Shown: one piece after another, positions 1-7,748 of the stretch
How positions within the stretch are numbered: the first letter of the stretch is position 1
Layout: each line of letters begins with the position of its first letter
Origin: Gemmatimonadota bacterium
Lineage (GTDB): Bacteria; Gemmatimonadota; Gemmatimonadetes; Gemmatimonadales; GWC2-71-9
DNA: 38,537 nucleotides
NCBI GenBank assembly: GCA_040388535.1
Contig: JAZKBR010000009.1
Span: 193,774-232,310 of the forward strand
Direction of reading: 5' to 3'
Position numbers and translations under genes: made by a program
The notes under the pieces: model-generated
The model's database searches: none
What the model was told of the DNA's origin: nothing
The model's input: only the letters and a program-made list of their open reading frames with translations

Positions 1-2
1 GT

Positions 3-23
3 CCGCGAGGCCACGCCTCGCGG
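3..23. terminator. Hairpin at window start
   Basis: A 9-bp perfect inverted repeat (CCGCGAGGC, loop CAC, GCCTCGCGG) lies upstream of the first gene. It has no T-tract on either side, so it may be the end of a gene lying before the window, or a structural repeat. Bases 24-116 hold no gene that I can support. Confidence 0.35.
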
Positions 24-116
24 GCGCCAGTGGATGACATCCCCGCAAATGCCCGTTATCATCTGCGGGCTCTCCCACCGTACCTGTTCCTCCAATCGAC
101 CGTCCTCGAGGTGAAG

Positions 117-1847
117 ATGCGCGCGTGCTTCGCGCCGGTTCGAGGAGTGCGCCTGCCGGTGGCGCTCTTCCTGTTCGCGTCCCTGACGTCCACCGCGTCG
201 GCCCAGTGGCGCGATCATCGCGCCCTCAGTGCGGCACTCACGGCCCTGGCCCAGGAGCATGCGAGCCGGGCCTCACTGGTCACGGTGGCGACTTCGCCCG
301 GCGGCCGGTCGATCCAGGCACTTCGGATCGGTTCGGGAGGCAATGTGGCGACTCGCCCGGCGCTGCTGGTGGTGGCCAATGCCTATGGCCCGCACCTGGT
401 CGGTTCCGAGATCGCGTTCACGGCGGCGCAACGGCTGCTGCAAGGCTACGGTCGTGACTCTGCCGCCACCCGACTGCTGAACGGTACCACGCTCTGGTTC
501 GTCCCCCGGCTCAACCCCGATGCCGCCGAAGGGCTGCTTGGCGCTCTCAAGTGGGAACGGGTCGGCAACGGGACCGCCTTCGACGACGATCGCGACCAGA
601 AGGTCGACGAGGACGGCCCGGACGACCTCGACGGCAATGGCGTCATCACGATGATGCGGGTCGAGGATCCCAACGGCGAGTGGCTCGCGGATTCACTGGA
701 GCCGGGGCTGCTGCGGCGCGCCGACCCGGCCAAGGGTGAGGTCGGCAAGTATCGCCTCATCGGCGTCGAGGGAAAGGATGACGACGGCGACACGCGCTAT
801 AACGAAGACGCGGTGGGTGGCACCGATATCAATCGCAATTTTGCCTACAACTATGCCCACCACGGTACCAATGCCGGGCTCTTCTCGTTCTCGGCGATCG
901 AGACGCGCTCCTTTGCCGATTTCCTGATCGACCATCCGGAGATCGCGGCGGTGTACGTGCTGGGGCCGCAGGACAACCTGCTGACGCCGTGGACCAATCG
1001 GCCGTCGATGGGGATCGCGGACCCGCAAGGGAATCGTTCGCCCGAGGGAACCAGCGCGGGTGGCCAGCTCAACTCGATCCTCAAGGCGGATGAGGCGACC
1101 TTCGCTGACGCTTCACGCCGCTTCCAGAAGACCACCGGACTCAGCAAGGGGCCGGCGGGTGCAGCGAGCGCGGGCGACGTGCTCTCGTTCCTCTACTACG
1201 ATTTCGGTCGCTGGGCGTTCGGCTCGCGGGCGTGGTGGGTGCCCGAGGCGCCGCGCGATACCGCTGGGCGTGGCAGGGCAGGCGCAGCTGCGGGGACCGA
1301 CGGGCTCAGCGACGACCGCAATGCGTTGCGCTGGTTTCGCGCCAATCGGATCGACGCTTTCGTGCCGTGGGGCAAGGTGACACTTGCGGGCGAATCGCGC
1401 GCTACCGAAGTCGGCGGCTTCAAGCCGGGTGCGCTGCTCAATCCGCCTGTTGGTGAACAGTTCGACTCCACCATGGCGCGCCACGAGCGCTTCATCGTCG
1501 AACTGGCCGGGATGCTGCCTCGCATTGCCCTGCGCGACGTGAAACTCGAGGCGGTGGGTGAAGGCGTCTGGCGCGTCTCCGCCGATGTCGCCAACGATGG
1601 CGCGTTGCCGACGAGCACCGCTCTCGGCGCGCGGCTGCGGAATCCTCGCGGGATGCGTGTCGACCTCGATGTGAAGGGGAACACGATTCTCAGCGGCCAG
1701 AAGGTCCAGATCCTCGCACCCATTGCTGGGGGCGGGCGCTCGACCCGACTCGAATGGACCGTCGCGGCTCCTCGCGGCGCCGCCTTGTTGCTCACTGCTG
1801 GTTCGCCGGTGACGGGAACCGTGTCTCAGACCATCACGCTCCGGTGA
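117..1847 (+). CDS. Secreted M14 carboxypeptidase-like protein, predicted inactive
   Basis: Zinc carboxypeptidase (M14) fold protein of 576 residues with an N-terminal signal peptide (hydrophobic stretch ending TASAQ near residue 27). The start is ATG 117; GTG 111 is an alternative and the longer reading to base 30 adds no signal-like sequence. It aligns along its length with the next gene: a substrate-site NRN motif (INRNF), two Asp-rich inserts and a C-terminal beta domain are all present. All three zinc ligands of the family are replaced: the first His is Tyr90, the Glu is His93, and the second His is Gly283 by alignment. I therefore infer loss of peptidase activity, with binding or a partner role remaining. 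Only 8 bases separate it from the active paralogue, so the two are probably co-translated. Family membership is firm; inactivity rests on manual alignment. Confidence 0.85.
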   Translation: MRACFAPVRGVRLPVALFLFASLTSTASAQWRDHRALSAALTALAQEHASRASLVTVATSPGGRSIQALRIGSGGNVATRPALLVVANAYGPHLVGSEIAFTAAQRLLQGYGRDSAATRLLNGTTLWFVPRLNPDAAEGLLGALKWERVGNGTAFDDDRDQKVDEDGPDDLDGNGVITMMRVEDPNGEWLADSLEPGLLRRADPAKGEVGKYRLIGVEGKDDDGDTRYNEDAVGGTDINRNFAYNYAHHGTNAGLFSFSAIETRSFADFLIDHPEIAAVYVLGPQDNLLTPWTNRPSMGIADPQGNRSPEGTSAGGQLNSILKADEATFADASRRFQKTTGLSKGPAGAASAGDVLSFLYYDFGRWAFGSRAWWVPEAPRDTAGRGRAGAAAGTDGLSDDRNALRWFRANRIDAFVPWGKVTLAGESRATEVGGFKPGALLNPPVGEQFDSTMARHERFIVELAGMLPRIALRDVKLEAVGEGVWRVSADVANDGALPTSTALGARLRNPRGMRVDLDVKGNTILSGQKVQILAPIAGGGRSTRLEWTVAAPRGAALLLTAGSPVTGTVSQTITLR

Positions 1848-1855
1848 GGCCGCCG

Positions 1856-3598
1856 ATGCGCATCCGACTCCTCGCCCTCGCGGCCCTTGCCGTCACCGCT
1901 CGCATTGCTCCGGTGAGCGCGCAACAGGCACCGGCGGCCCTCGGCAATCTCGCCGCCGCCGGCTCGCCGCGTGATCCCAAGGTCCAGGTGATGTGGGATC
2001 GCTTCTATGATCACGCCGCCATCGGCGAAATCGGCCGGCGGTTACAGGCCGCTCACCCGAACACCTGCCGCCTCTCGTCCATCGGCAAGAGTCACGACGG
2101 CCGCGACATCTGGGTCATCACGGTGAGCGACTTCACCAAGGGCGATCCCGACAAGAAGCCGGCGATGTACATCGACGGCAACATTCACTCGAACGAAATC
2201 CAGGGCACCGAGTTCGCCCTGTACACGGCGTGGTACCTCTGCGAGATGCAGGGGCAGAACGCCTGGATCGATTCACTGCTGGCCACGCGCACGATGTACC
2301 TGGTGCCGACCATCAACCCCGACGGCCGCGAGGATTACCTCAAGCAGCCGAACAATGCCTCGTCGCCGCGCACCGGCAAGGTGCCGCGCGACAACGATGG
2401 CGACGGGCTCATTGATGAGGACAGCTACGACGACCTCGACAAGGACGGCAACATCACCCAGATGCGCCGTCGTAACCCCAACGGCCGCTTCATCGAGAGC
2501 CCGGAAGATCCGCGGATCATGATTCCCGCGCTCCCGGGCCAGAAGGGCCAGTGGGACCTGCTCGGCAGCGAAGGGATCGACAACGACGGCGATGGTCTGG
2601 TGAACGAGGATGGCATCGGCGGCTACGATCCGAATCGCAACTGGCCCTGGCGCTGGCAGCCGAGCTACGTACAGGGCGGCTCGGACTTCTACCCGACGTC
2701 ATTGCCGGAAACGCGTGCCGTCATCGACTTCGTGAGCAAGCATCCGAACATTGCGGGTGCCCAGAGCTATCACAACAACGGCGGGATGATCCTTCGCGGC
2801 CCTGGCTCTCCGCAGGACGAATACCGGCCGCAGGACGTCCAGGTCTTCGACCAGCTGGGTCGCGTCGGTGAGCGGATCCTGCCGGGCTACAAGTACATCG
2901 TGGTCTGGAAGGATCTCTATATCGTCTGGGGCGGGGAACTCGACTGGTTCTATGGCAATCGCGGCATCGTGACTTTCTCGAACGAACTGTGGACCGACTT
3001 CAAGTACTTCGAGAAGAACAACGACAACACATCGCGTTACGCGCGGCCGGACTATGAGTTCGATCGACTGCTCCTCTTTGGCGATGCCTTTGTACCGTGG
3101 AAGCCGTTCAAGCATCCGCAGTACGGTGACATCGAGGTTGGCGGCTTCAAGAAGACCTTCGGTCGTGCCGAACCCGGCTTCCTGGTCCAGGCGGAAGGGC
3201 ACCGGAACATGGCGTTCACGCTCTTCCAGATGTGGCAGTTGCCGAGCGTGGGGGTGGACTCGATCGGCGTACGACCGCTGGGCAATGGCCTCACCGAGGT
3301 CACCGCGATCGTCTCGAACAATCGCATCGTGCCGACGCACACCCAGCAGGATGTCGAGAACAAGATCACTCGTCCCGACTTTGTCACCCTCACGGGCGGC
3401 ACGGTCATCACCGGCTACCGCGTCACCAACACGCTCAACGGGCAGTCGACGGAGCAGGCACGCAATCCAGCGCAGCTCGAGATCAGCAACATCCCGGGCA
3501 ACTCGAACCTGATGGTGAAGTGGGTGGTTCGAGGCAACGGACCATTCACCGTCACTGTGGACTCGGAAAAGGGCGGCACGGCCACACTCCGCAAGTAA
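1856..3598 (+). CDS. Secreted M14 zinc carboxypeptidase
   Basis: Exported zinc carboxypeptidase of 580 residues that should trim C-terminal residues from peptides outside the cytoplasm. The signal peptide covers residues 1-22 or so (ends PVSAQ). The zinc site is intact: His111 and Glu114 in NIHSNE, and His306 in SYHNN. Glu377 in SNELW is the expected general base, and NRNW supplies the substrate-carboxylate arginine. Two DxDxDG-type loops (DNDGDGLIDED and DNDGDGLVNED), inserted before the NRN motif, look like calcium-binding loops. A C-terminal beta-rich domain follows the catalytic domain. ATG 1856 directly precedes the signal peptide; a longer in-frame opening only overlaps the upstream gene. 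Specificity cannot be read from the sequence. Confidence 0.93.
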   Translation: MRIRLLALAALAVTARIAPVSAQQAPAALGNLAAAGSPRDPKVQVMWDRFYDHAAIGEIGRRLQAAHPNTCRLSSIGKSHDGRDIWVITVSDFTKGDPDKKPAMYIDGNIHSNEIQGTEFALYTAWYLCEMQGQNAWIDSLLATRTMYLVPTINPDGREDYLKQPNNASSPRTGKVPRDNDGDGLIDEDSYDDLDKDGNITQMRRRNPNGRFIESPEDPRIMIPALPGQKGQWDLLGSEGIDNDGDGLVNEDGIGGYDPNRNWPWRWQPSYVQGGSDFYPTSLPETRAVIDFVSKHPNIAGAQSYHNNGGMILRGPGSPQDEYRPQDVQVFDQLGRVGERILPGYKYIVVWKDLYIVWGGELDWFYGNRGIVTFSNELWTDFKYFEKNNDNTSRYARPDYEFDRLLLFGDAFVPWKPFKHPQYGDIEVGGFKKTFGRAEPGFLVQAEGHRNMAFTLFQMWQLPSVGVDSIGVRPLGNGLTEVTAIVSNNRIVPTHTQQDVENKITRPDFVTLTGGTVITGYRVTNTLNGQSTEQARNPAQLEISNIPGNSNLMVKWVVRGNGPFTVTVDSEKGGTATLRK

Positions 3599-3619
3599 TA
3601 GGGCGGTGATGGGCAAAGC

Positions 3620-3652
3620 GAACGGGCGCCGGCAACACGCCGACGCCCGTTC
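3620..3652. terminator. Bidirectional terminator between convergent genes
   Basis: An inverted repeat with stem GAACGGGCG / CGCCCGTTC and inner CGGC / GCCG around loop AACAC gives 13 pairs with one C-A mismatch. It lies 22 bases after the M14 stop and 30 bases after the convergent M28 stop, so it can serve both. There is no strong T-tract; the plus-strand tail is a pyrimidine-rich heptad repeat. Confidence 0.7.
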
Positions 3653-3678
3653 TCTGGTCTCTAATCTCCAGTCTCTAG
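3651..3678. repeat. Four-unit TCTCTAG heptad tandem repeat
   Basis: Four consecutive 7-base units, TCTCTGG, TCTCTAA, TCTCCAG and TCTCTAG, fill most of the space between the terminator hairpin and the stop codon of the minus-strand M28 gene. The unit differs from the GAGAAGG repeats seen elsewhere in the window but has the same period. Confidence 0.7.
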
Positions 3679-3681
3679 CGA

Positions 3682-5394
3682 CTACTTCAGGCGCGGCTCC
3701 GTCTTCCGCGGTGCCTTGACGCAGACCGGCCATGCGCCGCCACCTGCACCACGACCACCGCCGGCGCCGTTGGCGGCAGGCGCCTGCGGGGTGACCCGGT
3801 CGAGCGAGATTCGCGTCGGATCTTCCGAGGCCATGTACGCGAGCATTGCCGTGATGGTGGCGTTCCCCTTGAGTTCGTCGAAGACGACCTTGTCAAAGGT
3901 GTCGCGTTCGGTGTGCCAGGTCACGTTGCCGTAGTCCCAGCCTGCCGCGCTGAGGCCGAACGCCGGGAGGCCGTTGCAGGCAAAGGAGAAGTCATCGCTG
4001 CCGCCGCCAGCCGGCCGGCCGGCGCCGCCGAAGTTGATCTGCGTCTTGAATTCGGTCGGCAGCTTCCCGAGCCAGGCGTTGATGTGATCGGGCGAGTTCA
4101 CCAGACCCCCGCCACCCATCCGGACAATGCGGCCAGTGCCGTTGTCCTGGTTGAAGAGCGCCATCAATCCCTTGAGGATATCGGGATGGTCTTCAGTGAA
4201 GGCCTTGGAACCAACCTCGCCCTCTTCCTCACCGCTCCAGTGTCCCACCAGGATGGTGCGCTTCGGCTTGGGGTAGGCGGTCTTGAGGATGCGCATCGCT
4301 TCCATCATCGTCAGCGTGCCGGTGCCGTTGTCGGTGGCACCGCTCGAGCCGTCCCACGAATCGAAGTGGGCCGAGAGCATCACATACTCGTCCGGCTTCT
4401 CGGTACCGCGGATCATCGCGACGGTGTTGAACACCGGCTGCTCGCCGAGCAGCTGGCCGTCGAGGTTGAGCCGGAGCTTCGGCTGTTCGCCCTTCTCGGC
4501 GAGTCGGAACACCAGGCCGTAATCTTCGCAGCTCAAGGCGATCGTCGGCACCTTCGTGGTGTAGGTCTCGAAGATTTCCATCGTGCCCCAGCCGGTATTG
4601 CTGGCGCCGCCGAGTCCACCCCCACCACCGCCACGCGCTCCAGGACCGGGCGCCGGCGTGGTGCCAGCCGGAGCCGGCGGCGGAGCCAGCCGCCACGGCA
4701 GCTTCGGTCGCGACGAGATCACGCCGGCGACGCCGCCCTGCTCGAGTCGCACCGCGAGTTCACCACCGCCGAGCGCGAGCGAGTAGCCAGTGCCGCGCAC
4801 GTCGCGACCGCTCCACTCACGCTGCGTCTTCACCATCAGCGAATCCATCCGCGACTTCACTTCCGGGGTGGCGTTCGCCTGCCAGTCGTCCTGCGGACGG
4901 CAAGTGGGGAGCCCGGCCGAAACCAGCACCAACTTTCCCTTGGCCTGCGGCAGCCACTTCACGAATTCGGTGCTGTCCTTGAACCGCGGCAGGATCACCG
5001 CAACGGCATCGACGTCCTTCTTGCCAGTGCCCGGCGAGTAGCCGAGCATCTGGCCCTCGAGAGTCCGGGTGCGCGGCGAAATGAGATCGATGTGGGAGTA
5101 GCCACGACGCCAGCCGCGCCAGGTGCCGTACTGTTCGTTCTTCGCTTCGATTCCCCAGCCGGTGTAAGTCTTCACCAGCCAGTCCTGTGCGGCCTTGAGG
5201 TTGGGAGCGCCCATCAGGCGGGGCCCGAGGGAGTCGAAGAGGGTGTGAGCGAGGTCCCAGGTCTTGCTGTTCTCCATTCCCATCGACCAGATCTGCTTGA
5301 TGACCGGATCGTCGGTGGGGAAGGTCTGGGCGGAGAGGGGCCCAGCGGCGAGCAGGAGCGCGCCGATGGCGAGGCGATGGTACGCACGAGGCAT
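3682..5394 (-). CDS. Secreted M28-family metallopeptidase
   Basis: Exported di-zinc aminopeptidase/carboxypeptidase of the M28 family, 570 residues. The signal peptide ends at LSAQ near residue 23. Metal-site motifs appear in order: SAHFDSWDG near residue 342, ATDNGTG, GEEEGEVGS near 390, QDNGTG, SDDFSF near 465 and a late WHTERDT His near 493. A Gly/Pro-rich insert (near 4590-4680 on the plus-strand scale) interrupts the region before the catalytic domain, probably at a PA-type or linker boundary, and the C-terminus is also Gly/Ala-rich. ATG 5394 begins the signal peptide; the 147 residues open upstream overlap the glycosyltransferase gene and have no signal character. It lies 85 bases after that gene, so it could be last in the operon or have its own promoter. 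Confidence 0.92.
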   Translation of the reverse strand: MPRAYHRLAIGALLLAAGPLSAQTFPTDDPVIKQIWSMGMENSKTWDLAHTLFDSLGPRLMGAPNLKAAQDWLVKTYTGWGIEAKNEQYGTWRGWRRGYSHIDLISPRTRTLEGQMLGYSPGTGKKDVDAVAVILPRFKDSTEFVKWLPQAKGKLVLVSAGLPTCRPQDDWQANATPEVKSRMDSLMVKTQREWSGRDVRGTGYSLALGGGELAVRLEQGGVAGVISSRPKLPWRLAPPPAPAGTTPAPGPGARGGGGGGLGGASNTGWGTMEIFETYTTKVPTIALSCEDYGLVFRLAEKGEQPKLRLNLDGQLLGEQPVFNTVAMIRGTEKPDEYVMLSAHFDSWDGSSGATDNGTGTLTMMEAMRILKTAYPKPKRTILVGHWSGEEEGEVGSKAFTEDHPDILKGLMALFNQDNGTGRIVRMGGGGLVNSPDHINAWLGKLPTEFKTQINFGGAGRPAGGGSDDFSFACNGLPAFGLSAAGWDYGNVTWHTERDTFDKVVFDELKGNATITAMLAYMASEDPTRISLDRVTPQAPAANGAGGGRGAGGGAWPVCVKAPRKTEPRLK

Positions 5395-5479
5395 ACGAAA
5401 GTCCGGCTGATGTGAAACTGACGGGGGGGACAACCTGCTGGTACGTCCACCGGCCCCGGGATGTTGACGGTGAGGGGGC

Positions 5480-6466
5480 CTAGGCGAGAAATGGCCTGAG
5501 CGCGGCCTCGATCCGGTCGGCACAGGCACCGATGGTGAGCTGGGGGAGGGGCTCATCCGCAACGGTGGTGGCGGGGGAAGCAAGCGCCTCGCGGCAGGCG
5601 TGGGCGAGCGCCTCGGCATCGTCAGGATCGAAGAGCCGAACCTTCGGGCCGACAAACTCCCGGTGCACCGCAATGTCCGATGCCACCACCGGCCGCCGCA
5701 TCGCCAGCCCTTCCATGGGCGTGAGTCCGAAGCCCTCGAATCGCGACGGGCAGACCACGACCGAGGCCTCTCGGTACGCCGCCACGATCTCCTCATCACT
5801 CGCCCAGCCGTCGTCGAGTCGCAGGGCAACACCAAGCCTCGCCGCCTCCTGGCGCAACGAGTCGGCCTCGACCCCGCGGCCGATGATCCGGACTGCGACC
5901 GGCTCGGGAATCCTCGCGGCGGCCCGGAGCAGCACGCTGTGATTCTTCATCTGCGTGAGCCGTGAAATAGAGAGCAGAACCGCCGTGCCGCCTGGTGCTG
6001 CGGCGGTGGCATCGCCGTTGAAGCGCCCACTATCGTAGCAGAACGGCAATTGCGTCGCCTCGACTCCGAGGCGTGCGCGAACGTCAGCGACCGTCGTAGT
6101 CGATGGTGCCAGCACGAGCGTGGCCTGTTGCGCCACGTAGCCGATGCGACTGTAGTTGCCTGCACGCTCGGGATAGCGATTGAAGAGCCGCGGGATCTTC
6201 CAGAGTCGGCCACCGGTCGCGAAGATGTGATCTGGTCTTCCCGTGCCGAGTCGCCACGGGGGCAGGTCCCAGATGTAGAGGATCAGCGGGCAGCGATGGC
6301 GTGTGGCGTAGGCGAACGCCGCCACGGCGCACTGACCGTCGGCAGCCAAGGCAACGCGCGCCGGTCGGTCGCCGTCCTCGCTGATCTGCAGGCCGTGCGT
6401 GCGCAGTGTGGGCACTGGCAAGGTGCAGAAGCGATTGGGTGCGAACCAGCGAACGTCATCCACCAC
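5480..6466 (-). CDS. GT4-type glycosyltransferase
   Basis: GT-B fold, glycogen-synthase-like (GT4) glycosyltransferase of 328 residues, predicted cytoplasmic. The C-terminal nucleotide-sugar half is typical: LLSISRLTQMKN opens the second Rossmann domain, IIGRG follows, and SRFEGFGLTPMEG near residue 245 carries the EX7E pair. The GTG start at 6466 abuts the TGA stop of the upstream M28 gene (6467-6469) with no gap, which implies coupled translation. The N-terminal acceptor domain is weakly conserved, so donor and acceptor cannot be named. Its place between two secreted peptidases has no obvious biochemical logic. Confidence 0.85.
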   Translation of the reverse strand: MVDDVRWFAPNRFCTLPVPTLRTHGLQISEDGDRPARVALAADGQCAVAAFAYATRHRCPLILYIWDLPPWRLGTGRPDHIFATGGRLWKIPRLFNRYPERAGNYSRIGYVAQQATLVLAPSTTTVADVRARLGVEATQLPFCYDSGRFNGDATAAAPGGTAVLLSISRLTQMKNHSVLLRAAARIPEPVAVRIIGRGVEADSLRQEAARLGVALRLDDGWASDEEIVAAYREASVVVCPSRFEGFGLTPMEGLAMRRPVVASDIAVHREFVGPKVRLFDPDDAEALAHACREALASPATTVADEPLPQLTIGACADRIEAALRPFLA

Positions 6467-7480
6467 TCACTGCCCGGCGGCGGTGATCCTGGCATTGACC
6501 GGCGCGCTGTCGAAGCGACGAATGAAATCGGCGACCGTCCGCAGCGCGCCAACGTAGAACGCTGGCATCAGCTTATCGGCGTGATCGCTCGGCCGATGGT
6601 AGTCGGGGTGATCTTCTTCGCCGAAATAGACGAAGGGAATTCCCTTGGCGTGAAAGGCACCTTGGTCGGATTGCCCGGTCCAGTCGTTACCGGGGCCGGC
6701 CGATGCGCGATCGTGCCCGATCGTCAGGTGAATCGGTGCACAATCGACCGTGGCCTCGAGCAGCGGCGTCAGCAGCGGATACTTCCCCGGGCCAGCCGCA
6801 TAGAGTTCGTTGTTCACGTTGCGGCCGACCATATCCAGATTCACATTGAGGAGGATCTGGTCGAGCGGCACCGTTGGCGCAGAAACGAAGAAGCGCGAGC
6901 CCCACATGCCGGACTCTTCACCGTCCACGGCTGCGAAGATGATCGAGTGGGTCGGGCGCACGCGCAGGAAGTGTCGCGCCAGAATCGCGAGTGCCGCTGT
7001 GCCGGAGCCGTTGTCGTCGGCGCCGTTGTAGATCGAGTCGCCGTTGACGGGGCGGCCGATGCCGAGATGGTCGTAGTGCGCCGTGACCACGATGTACTGA
7101 TCGGGGAACGCGCTCCCCTTGATCAGTCCGACAATGTTCGCACCAGACTTCACGTCCTTGAGCCGGGCAGAGGTCGAAGTCACCGGGACCTTGTGAATTC
7201 GTCCGGGCGCGACCGTTTCGAGGCCGAGCGCGTCGAAGCGCGCAGCGAGGAAGTCGCGGACCTTGGCGCTTCCGAGGGAGCCGATGGCGCGGCCACCCAT
7301 CGAGTCAGCCGAGATGGCCGCCACGTCACTCAGCAGCGCGACCGAGTCGAGCATCGGCAGCGGGGCGCACCCCTGCTTGGTCGGGGGGATGGTCGAGGCC
7401 ATCGTCGTCTGGCCGGTGCCCCGGGCGCAGGCAGCCGCGACCAGAAGGAGCGGGAGGATCAAGGTCGGGCGGAGCGTCAT
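6467..7480 (-). CDS. M28 aminopeptidase lipoprotein
   Basis: M28 family metallopeptidase of 337 residues, predicted to be a lipid-anchored aminopeptidase. The signal ends in lipobox LVAAAC with Cys18 as the lipidation site. Catalytic motifs are complete and in order: AHYDHLG near residue 134, GADDNGSG near 153, DGEESG near 187, NLDMVG near 215, SDQGAF, and DHPDYH near 293. It is the first gene of a minus-strand unit followed directly by the glycosyltransferase. The likely promoter is at 7530-7557; the leader from there to ATG is pyrimidine-rich because it is transcribed from the GAGAAGG heptad array, and I see no Shine-Dalgarno sequence in it. Confidence 0.93.
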   Translation of the reverse strand: MTLRPTLILPLLLVAAACARGTGQTTMASTIPPTKQGCAPLPMLDSVALLSDVAAISADSMGGRAIGSLGSAKVRDFLAARFDALGLETVAPGRIHKVPVTSTSARLKDVKSGANIVGLIKGSAFPDQYIVVTAHYDHLGIGRPVNGDSIYNGADDNGSGTAALAILARHFLRVRPTHSIIFAAVDGEESGMWGSRFFVSAPTVPLDQILLNVNLDMVGRNVNNELYAAGPGKYPLLTPLLEATVDCAPIHLTIGHDRASAGPGNDWTGQSDQGAFHAKGIPFVYFGEEDHPDYHRPSDHADKLMPAFYVGALRTVADFIRRFDSAPVNARITAAGQ

Positions 7481-7491
7481 GGAACGACCGG

Positions 7492-7531
7492 GAGAAGGGC
7501 GGATGGAGAAGGGAGAAGGGGTAAGGGGAAG
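7492..7531. repeat. Degenerate GAGAAGG heptad array in 5' leader
   Basis: Successive 7-base units GAGAAGG, GCGGATG, GAGAAGG, GAGAAGG and GGTAAGG, then GGAAGG, keep a strict 7-base phase. The array occupies almost the whole leader of the minus-strand M28 gene. The plus strand has five runs of three or four G. The same unit forms the perfect array at the right end of the window. Confidence 0.75.
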
Positions 7532-7557
7532 GCTATCCTCCTCCGGCAGGATGACAA
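7530..7557 (-). promoter_or_regulatory. Promoter for the M28-glycosyltransferase unit
   Basis: Read on the minus strand, TTGTCA (7557-7552) and TAGCCT (7535-7530) are 16 bases apart and would start transcription about 43 bases before ATG 7480. The -35 box overlaps that of the opposite tRNA promoter by five bases. Confidence 0.5.
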
Positions 7558-7579
7558 CCCCGCCGCGTCGGGCTACTTT
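7551..7579 (+). promoter_or_regulatory. Promoter for tRNA-Ser
   Basis: ATGACA (7551-7556, five of six matches to TTGACA) and TACTTT (7574-7579) are separated by 17 bases. The predicted start near 7586 is just ahead of the first tRNA base at 7589. Confidence 0.6.
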
Positions 7580-7588
7580 CCCGCCCCG

Positions 7589-7675
7589 GGACAGGTGGCC
7601 GAGTGGTTTAAGGCACCACGTTGGAAGCGTGACGTACCGGCAACGGTACCGAGGGTTCGAATCCCTCCCTGTCCG
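7589..7675 (+). tRNA. tRNA-Ser(GGA)
   Basis: Class II tRNA. Acceptor stem GGACAGG (7589-7595) pairs with CCTGTCC (7668-7674), with discriminator G at 7675. The D stem is GCC/GGC, the anticodon loop TTGGAAG carries GGA (7623-7625), and the T arm is GAGGG-TTCGAAT-CCCTC. The long variable arm GTACCG-GCAA-CGGTAC (7634-7649) is diagnostic for serine. The first anticodon-stem pair (7616 with 7632) is a C-A mismatch, leaving four good pairs. No CCA is encoded. Confidence 0.96.
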
Positions 7676-7748
7676 TGGGCTTCGCCTTCAGAAGGAACCG
7701 ATCCACTTCGGGCGGCGTAGATTCGGTGGACCCTCCTGGAGTGCCGCC

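Noticed and set aside
33-69. Possible pseudoknot in the first leader (GATGA/TCATC crossing CCCGCA/TGCGGG)
   Set aside because: The helices cross, but the loop lengths (0 bases between the two 3' strands and 11 in the middle) are poor for a classical pseudoknot; chance is likely.
3913-5415. 500-residue plus-strand open frame opposite the large M28 gene
   Set aside because: It is antisense to a gene with complete M28 motifs, and its translation is Arg/Ala/Glu-rich without any recognisable motif, as expected for the opposite strand of GC-rich coding DNA.
5423-5429. Run of seven G before the M28 start, as a phase-variation tract
   Set aside because: It lies outside the coding frame and is short for slippage in a GC-rich genome; no evidence of a switch.
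6050-7720. 556-residue plus-strand open frame
   Set aside because: It runs antisense through two real genes and then reads through the tRNA-Ser gene.
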